DNA of 64,000 nucleotides, taken from the NCBI GenBank assembly GCA_024693365.1, contig JAILLF010000030.1, forward strand, positions 62,001 to 126,000. Direction: 5' to 3'. Positions 60,221 to 64,000 of the stretch are shown one piece after another. The translations under genes were made by a program, and so were the position numbers. The notes beneath the pieces are model-generated. The model saw nothing but the letters and a program-made list of their open reading frames with translations. It was not told the DNA's origin and did not search any database. This stretch comes from Acetatifactor sp. (GTDB lineage Bacteria; Bacillota; Clostridia; Lachnospirales; Lachnospiraceae). Every line of letters begins with the position of its first letter. Position 1 is the first letter of the stretch.

Positions 60221-60250
60221 ACAGTTTCACGGTGCGTGAGCTGTTTTTTT
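60221..60250 (+). terminator. Leader terminator of the sulfur-linked operon
   Basis: ACAGTT-CACG pairs with CGTG-AGCTGT (one bulge, GTG loop), followed by seven T. It lies between the Cys-rich leader ORF and the structural genes, where an attenuator is expected. Confidence 0.8.
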
Positions 60251-60269
60251 ATTGCTCAAATGCCAACGT

Positions 60270-60375
60270 GCAAAGTAAAAAACAACAAGGAAAAATCAAA
60301 ACAAAAATCAAAACAAAAATCAAAACAGAAAAATTAAAACAGAAAAATCAAAAAAAAATCAAACAAGTGAAAAGG
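60270..60375 (+). other. A-rich untranslated leader with short repeats
   Basis: About 100 nt are almost entirely A with a repeating AAAAATCAAAAC unit (period about 12) on the coding strand, then AAAAGGAG before ATG 60387. It looks unstructured and untranslated. It may aid ribosome loading after the attenuator. Confidence 0.55.
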
Positions 60376-60386
60376 AGATTCCTACC

Positions 60387-61619
60387 ATGGCAGATAGTTG
60401 CAGTTTAAGTTTTCATAAAGCACAGAACGTAAAAACCGATTATACGGATGAACTTGCAGAGAAGTTCGCGGCAGAGGCAGGAGGCCTCGCACCCAGACCG
60501 AACGAGCAGAGAGATGAGACCAATGAGAGAGGCGTTTTCGTACGCCAGCCGAACTCCTTCATCGTTCCCTTTGGTGACAAGGAAGGCGAGCATAAGGCAG
60601 AGGCAAATCGCTTTGCCATCTACTGGGCACACGGATGCAACTGGTCCAATCGTCCCGTGATCGCAAGAGACCTGCTGGGATTGCAGGACGTGATCGCAGA
60701 TCAGACCACGAGCCATTCCGGCGAGACCAACAAGTATGGTCACGGCTTTGCTGACCAGAAGGATTTTAGAGATCCCATCACGGGCGTTCATTTCCTTTCT
60801 GAATTTTATAAGAATGCAAATCCGGAATATAAGGGACGCGCAACAACGCCTACCTTTGTGGACGTTGTTGAGAAGAAGGCAGTCAACAACGATTATCACA
60901 GATTGTCCAATTACATTGAAGTACAGTTCAGAAAGTTCCAACCCGTGGATGCACCGGACCTGTATCCCAAGAAGTACAGAAAAGAGATCGATGAGTTCAA
61001 TGACTGGCTCTTCCCTCATATCAATAATGGTCATTACCGCATGGCATTTGGCGTGTCATGGGAAGCATACAACGAGGGCTATGAAGATTTCTTTGATTCC
61101 CTGGAGAAGCTGGACAAGAGACTGGAGACCAACCGTTTCATCTTTGGTGACTACGTTACGGATTCTGACATCCGCGCCTACGTATCCCTGGTAAGGTGGG
61201 AGACCGGATACTTCAGGTCCATCGGCCCCATGAAGAAGAGGATCACGGAATACAAGAACATTTGGGGATATGTAAGAGAGCTCTATTCCATTCCTCAGTT
61301 TGCAAAGTATACCTTCTTCCGCGAGGGCCGCGGCATTGGCGCGGGCAAGGGATTCTTCAAGGGTTATGAGGAGCGCATCGTGCCCCTGATTCCGTTCGAG
61401 GAGCTTTGGAAGACCGATCATGAGAGAGCAAAGCTTTCCGCAGATCCTGAGAACCTGTTCTTAAAGCATCCCGCAGGAGAGACTCCTGAGGATTATCAGT
61501 CCGAGATTTCCGAGACCATTTGGAATTCCCCTTCCTGGGAGGACAGAGAGCCGACCAATTACAGACCTGATTTTGACGTTACCGTAAATCCCTTAAAGGG
61601 ACTCTTAAGCAATAAATAA
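60387..61619 (+). CDS. Glutathionyl-hydroquinone reductase-like protein (GST fold)
   Basis: The protein has 410 residues. The sequence matches the Xi-class GST family (YqjG/EcmB-like): FAIYWAHGCNWSNRPVIARDLLGL holds the catalytic Cys (C84; usual CPWA is CNWS here), then PTFVDV, and C-terminal NGHYRMAFGVSWEAYNEGYEDFF and FGDYVTDSDIRAYVSLVRW. Family members reduce glutathionyl-hydroquinones. Many Clostridia lack glutathione, so the natural thiol may differ. AAAAGGAG precedes ATG 60387. It is the first structural gene after a Cys-rich leader. Confidence 0.85.
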   Translation: MADSCSLSFHKAQNVKTDYTDELAEKFAAEAGGLAPRPNEQRDETNERGVFVRQPNSFIVPFGDKEGEHKAEANRFAIYWAHGCNWSNRPVIARDLLGLQDVIADQTTSHSGETNKYGHGFADQKDFRDPITGVHFLSEFYKNANPEYKGRATTPTFVDVVEKKAVNNDYHRLSNYIEVQFRKFQPVDAPDLYPKKYRKEIDEFNDWLFPHINNGHYRMAFGVSWEAYNEGYEDFFDSLEKLDKRLETNRFIFGDYVTDSDIRAYVSLVRWETGYFRSIGPMKKRITEYKNIWGYVRELYSIPQFAKYTFFREGRGIGAGKGFFKGYEERIVPLIPFEELWKTDHERAKLSADPENLFLKHPAGETPEDYQSEISETIWNSPSWEDREPTNYRPDFDVTVNPLKGLLSNK

Positions 61620-61645
61620 TCACTAGTTCATTGGAGGAGACAATT

Positions 61646-62560
61646 ATGAAAAAGAAAATTTTGAGCATATTGGCAGCGGCGTTTGGCGTATCTTTATTGG
61701 CGGGAGCCCTTGCGGGATGCGGCAATGCCGCCCCCAAGGCAAGTGCGGCCGGGGCGGAGCAGAAGGTTGAGAGCACAGGCACGTCTTCGGACGCAACCGT
61801 TACGAAGATCAAGGTTCACGTAAGTCAGGGCCCGGCACCTTACCTTTACGTAAAGGAAGACGGCACGCCGGATGGCTTTGACTTTGCGGTATTCAAGGAG
61901 GCAATTGACAGACTTCCCGAGTATGAGGCAGAGTATGTATCCGCAACGGACGGCCTTACCGGAGTCCTTTCCGGACTCTATGACGTCACCGTTGGTAACT
62001 GGGTATGGCGCGAGCAGAGAGGCGAATCTTATTACTTCTCCTATCCTTATAAGATCACGGACAAGGCATTTGTACAGAGAGAGAATGACACTCCCTTAAA
62101 GGACCTGCATGATGCAGCCGCAAGAGGGTATTCCGTGATCGTCGGCGCTTCCGGCGGTGACACTGCGGCCCTCGAACAGTGGAACGCGGAGCATCCGGAT
62201 GAGCAGATCAAACTGATCTATTCCGATGCAGGCGTGGTTGTCAGATACCAGCAGGTTGCAGACGGCGCGGCAGACTTTACTCTGGATGACGGTCCGATGA
62301 TCTCTGCATACTTTGACGAGTATCAGTTCCAGGGCATTAAGAAGGTAACGCTTGGCGAGGAGGCGCTTGCAGACATTCTGCCTACCGTGAATACCTATTA
62401 TCTTTATGCGAAGGACGAAAAGGGCAAGAAGCTGCGTGACGACATAAACGTGGCGATCAAGGAACTCTATCAGGACGGCACGCTGGAAAAGCTCTCACAG
62501 CAGTATTTTGGCTATGCCACGACTCCTGCGGCAGAAGATTTTGAAAGCACAATCAACTAA
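61646..62560 (+). CDS. Polar amino acid ABC transporter, substrate-binding lipoprotein
   Basis: The protein has 304 residues from ATG 61646, behind TTGGAGGA. The signal peptide ends in the lipobox ALAGCG (Cys near 24). The mature part is a family 3 solute-binding protein (DGTPDGFDFAVFKEAIDRL, GNWVWREQRGESYYFSYPY). Leader and neighbours suggest cystine or another sulfur amino acid as ligand; this is inferred. The permease and ATPase genes follow. Confidence 0.9.
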   Translation: MKKKILSILAAAFGVSLLAGALAGCGNAAPKASAAGAEQKVESTGTSSDATVTKIKVHVSQGPAPYLYVKEDGTPDGFDFAVFKEAIDRLPEYEAEYVSATDGLTGVLSGLYDVTVGNWVWREQRGESYYFSYPYKITDKAFVQRENDTPLKDLHDAAARGYSVIVGASGGDTAALEQWNAEHPDEQIKLIYSDAGVVVRYQQVADGAADFTLDDGPMISAYFDEYQFQGIKKVTLGEEALADILPTVNTYYLYAKDEKGKKLRDDINVAIKELYQDGTLEKLSQQYFGYATTPAAEDFESTIN

Positions 62561-62570
62561 AGCTTTGCAT

Positions 62571-62597
62571 AAGGGCGGCCGAAGAGTGCCGCCCTTT
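62571..62597 (+). promoter_or_regulatory. Intercistronic hairpin between binding protein and permease genes
   Basis: AAGGGCGGC and GCCGCCCTT pair perfectly over 9 bp around CGAAGAGT, with only TT after. It is typical of stems that protect the abundant binding-protein mRNA and lower downstream expression. Confidence 0.7.
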
Positions 62598-62641
62598 CCA
62601 ATATATGGCTTGCGGTGAAACGCAAAGAAGGGAGTGGGAAG

Positions 62642-63475
62642 ATGACAGGAAAAATATTCGATTTTAAGTTGGTATTCACGCAGATCCCGGATCTGTTAAA
62701 ATATCTCCCGGTCACCATGGAATTGGCGATCGCGTCTACGGTTTTTGGAATGCTTTTGGGACTTTTGATCGCCATCATCAAGATCAAGAAGGTGAAGGTG
62801 CTGGATAAGCTGGCGACCTTTTACGTATCGCTGGTGAGAGGGACGCCCGTGCTGGTGCAATTGTACATTGCGTACTTTGGCGTACCGATGTTACTGAAAT
62901 ATATCAATCAGCAGACGGGGAGCGATCTCAAGGTGGCAGCGATTCCCGGTTTTGTGTATGCAGTTTTGGCGCTTGGATTTAACCAGTCCGCCTTTGACGC
63001 GGAGGTCTTCCGGGCAGCACTCCTTTCGGTGGATAAGGGCCAGCACGAGGCGGCTGCAGCCATAGGCATGACGGGATGGCAATCCCTTCGCAGAATCATT
63101 ATCCCGGAAGCGCTGTCCGTGGCGCTGCCGTCCCTGGGAAATTCTTTTATCAATGCAATCAAGGGAACGTCACTGGCGTTTACCTGTGCAGTGGTGGAGA
63201 TGACTGCGGAAGGAAAGATTTTGTCCGGCAGAAATTACAGATATTTTGAGGTATACGTATCCCTGGCAATCATTTACTGGGCGATCACGATCCTGTTTGA
63301 GAAGATATTGAAATTTGTTGAAAAGAAGATTTCCGTTCCGGAGCAGGTGGAACAGATCCGTCCGGAGGAGCTGGAAAGCCTTAGAAATCCAAAAAGCAGG
63401 GCTTATGCCGCAAAGAAGAACCACAATGGATTGGGAGGTGAATTGGCATGGCAGAAAAACAGAGGTTTGTCATAA
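62642..63475 (+). CDS. Amino acid ABC transporter permease
   Basis: The protein has 277 residues from ATG 62642 (GAAGGGAG upstream). About five membrane segments carry the HEAA/His-Gln permease pattern: LLKYLPVTMELAIASTVFGMLLG, SLVRGTPVLVQLYIAYFG and the EAA loop HEAAAAIGMTGWQSLRRIIIPEA. It forms the channel with the ATPase encoded next, which it overlaps by 28 nt. Confidence 0.93.
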   Translation: MTGKIFDFKLVFTQIPDLLKYLPVTMELAIASTVFGMLLGLLIAIIKIKKVKVLDKLATFYVSLVRGTPVLVQLYIAYFGVPMLLKYINQQTGSDLKVAAIPGFVYAVLALGFNQSAFDAEVFRAALLSVDKGQHEAAAAIGMTGWQSLRRIIIPEALSVALPSLGNSFINAIKGTSLAFTCAVVEMTAEGKILSGRNYRYFEVYVSLAIIYWAITILFEKILKFVEKKISVPEQVEQIRPEELESLRNPKSRAYAAKKNHNGLGGELAWQKNRGLS

Positions 63476-64000
63476 AGGATCTGAAAAAGAAATTTAACAA
63501 CAACGTTGTTTTGGATGGCATTGACCTCATCATCAACGAAGGCGACGTGCTGGGCGTGATCGGGCCTTCCGGTACCGGAAAGTCAACGCTTCTTCGCTGC
63601 ATTAACCAGTTGGAGATCCCGGAGAGCGGATTCATCGAGATTGGCGGGAATAAGATTGAACTGTCAAATGCGAAGAAATCAAATCTAAAGAACGTAACGC
63701 AGCTTCGCCAGAGAACCGGCATGGTTTTTCAGAGATTTAACCTGTTTCAAAAGAAGACGGCGCTGGAGAACGTGATGGAAGGGCTGATCACCGTGCAGAA
63801 AAAGAGCAAGGACGAGGCAAGGAAAATTGCGTTGAAGGAACTGGACAGAGTTGGCATGACGCAGTGGGCAAATCATTACCCCAAGCATCTTTCCGGCGGA
63901 CAGCAGCAGCGTGTTGCCATCGCGAGAGTACTGGCCATGAAGCCGGATCTGATCTTGATGGATGAGCCGACGTCCGCACTGGATCCCGAGCTTGTCGGCG
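63448..64000 (+). CDS. Amino acid ABC transporter ATPase (3' end outside window)
   Basis: About 184 residues are present from ATG 63448, preceded by TTGGGAGGTG inside the permease gene. Walker A GPSGTGKSTLLRCIN, Q-loop GMVFQRFNLF, signature LSGGQQQRVAIARVLAM and Walker B LILMDEPTSALDPE are all visible. It is of the GlnQ/TcyC polar amino acid type and is cut by the window edge. Confidence 0.95.
   Translation, partial: MAEKQRFVIKDLKKKFNNNVVLDGIDLIINEGDVLGVIGPSGTGKSTLLRCINQLEIPESGFIEIGGNKIELSNAKKSNLKNVTQLRQRTGMVFQRFNLFQKKTALENVMEGLITVQKKSKDEARKIALKELDRVGMTQWANHYPKHLSGGQQQRVAIARVLAMKPDLILMDEPTSALDPELVG

Noticed and set aside
60040..60260. SAM-I (S-box) riboswitch or Cys T-box before the sulfur-linked operon
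   Set aside because: The conserved S-box core and the T-box GGTGG sequence are absent; the Cys-run leader ORF explains the layout better.
60208..60408. 66-codon frame with KIKTK repeats overlapping the reductase start
   Set aside because: It runs through the terminator and the A-rich leader, has no ribosome binding site and is low-complexity.

Overview
The window looks like a chromosomal segment of a Gram-positive anaerobe of the class Clostridia, most probably family Lachnospiraceae. Supporting signs are the clostridial-type ArgRS C-terminus, a type III (GlnN) glutamine synthetase, many strong AGGAGG-type ribosome binding sites, consensus sigma-A promoters, Rrf2/NifS/NifU iron-sulfur genes, and SipW-type (Ser-His) signal peptidases. 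The genus cannot be settled from sequence reading alone. All genes but one (an Rrf2 regulator) lie on the + strand.

Region 1 (1-25.7 kb) is the accessory and most unusual part. After the end of argS and a prepilin-peptidase-like gene, a promoter at 1273-1301 starts a tightly packed operon (1.4-13.95 kb). It holds four SipW-dependent secreted proteins, a SipW-type signal peptidase, a membrane-anchored McrB-like AAA+ ATPase, a 1311-residue protein that joins a DUF2357/McrC-partner-like head to a ~930-residue coiled coil, a second SipW-type peptidase with an acidic repeat tail, a PilZ protein and a membrane-anchored ectodomain protein. Next come two further SipW-dependent proteins (14.5-16.4 kb) behind a strong promoter and a ~375-nt leader. 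After an interruption (two small ORFs, an NSS symporter and yqeY) there is a third set ending in a 1497-residue surface protein (19.2-25.7 kb). Several secreted proteins share two signatures: an early P-(V/I/S)-(S/T)-T motif and a late W-L-E-G-x-D-x-x-C motif. I read the whole as a locus for building a cell-surface fibre or coat, with an McrBC-like ATPase pair apparently repurposed. A PilZ protein here and an EAL phosphodiesterase at 52.8 kb suggest input from c-di-GMP.

Region 2 (26-48.9 kb) is nitrogen assimilation: gltB, gltD-type small subunit, glnN, an Amt-PII fusion, asnB, pyrG and purF. Interposed are two tandem M50-like proteases, an XRE regulator and a response regulator/ABC/kinase module. 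gltB and glnN share homologous promoters and leaders with two tandem hairpins each. Each gene is also followed by a homologous ~150-nt structured element whose stems differ but stay paired. An Asn-rich leader peptide precedes amt.

Region 3 (48.9-59.9 kb) is mixed housekeeping: a DMT transporter, an acetyltransferase, a VanY-like lipoprotein, a phosphoesterase, an EAL protein, two Rrf2 regulators with matching operator sequences, a serine hydrolase, NifS/NifU and a LysR regulator. Region 4 (59.9-64 kb) is a probable sulfur-responsive operon: a Met/Cys-run leader peptide and terminator, then a glutathionyl-hydroquinone-reductase-like protein and a polar amino acid ABC transporter that runs off the window.
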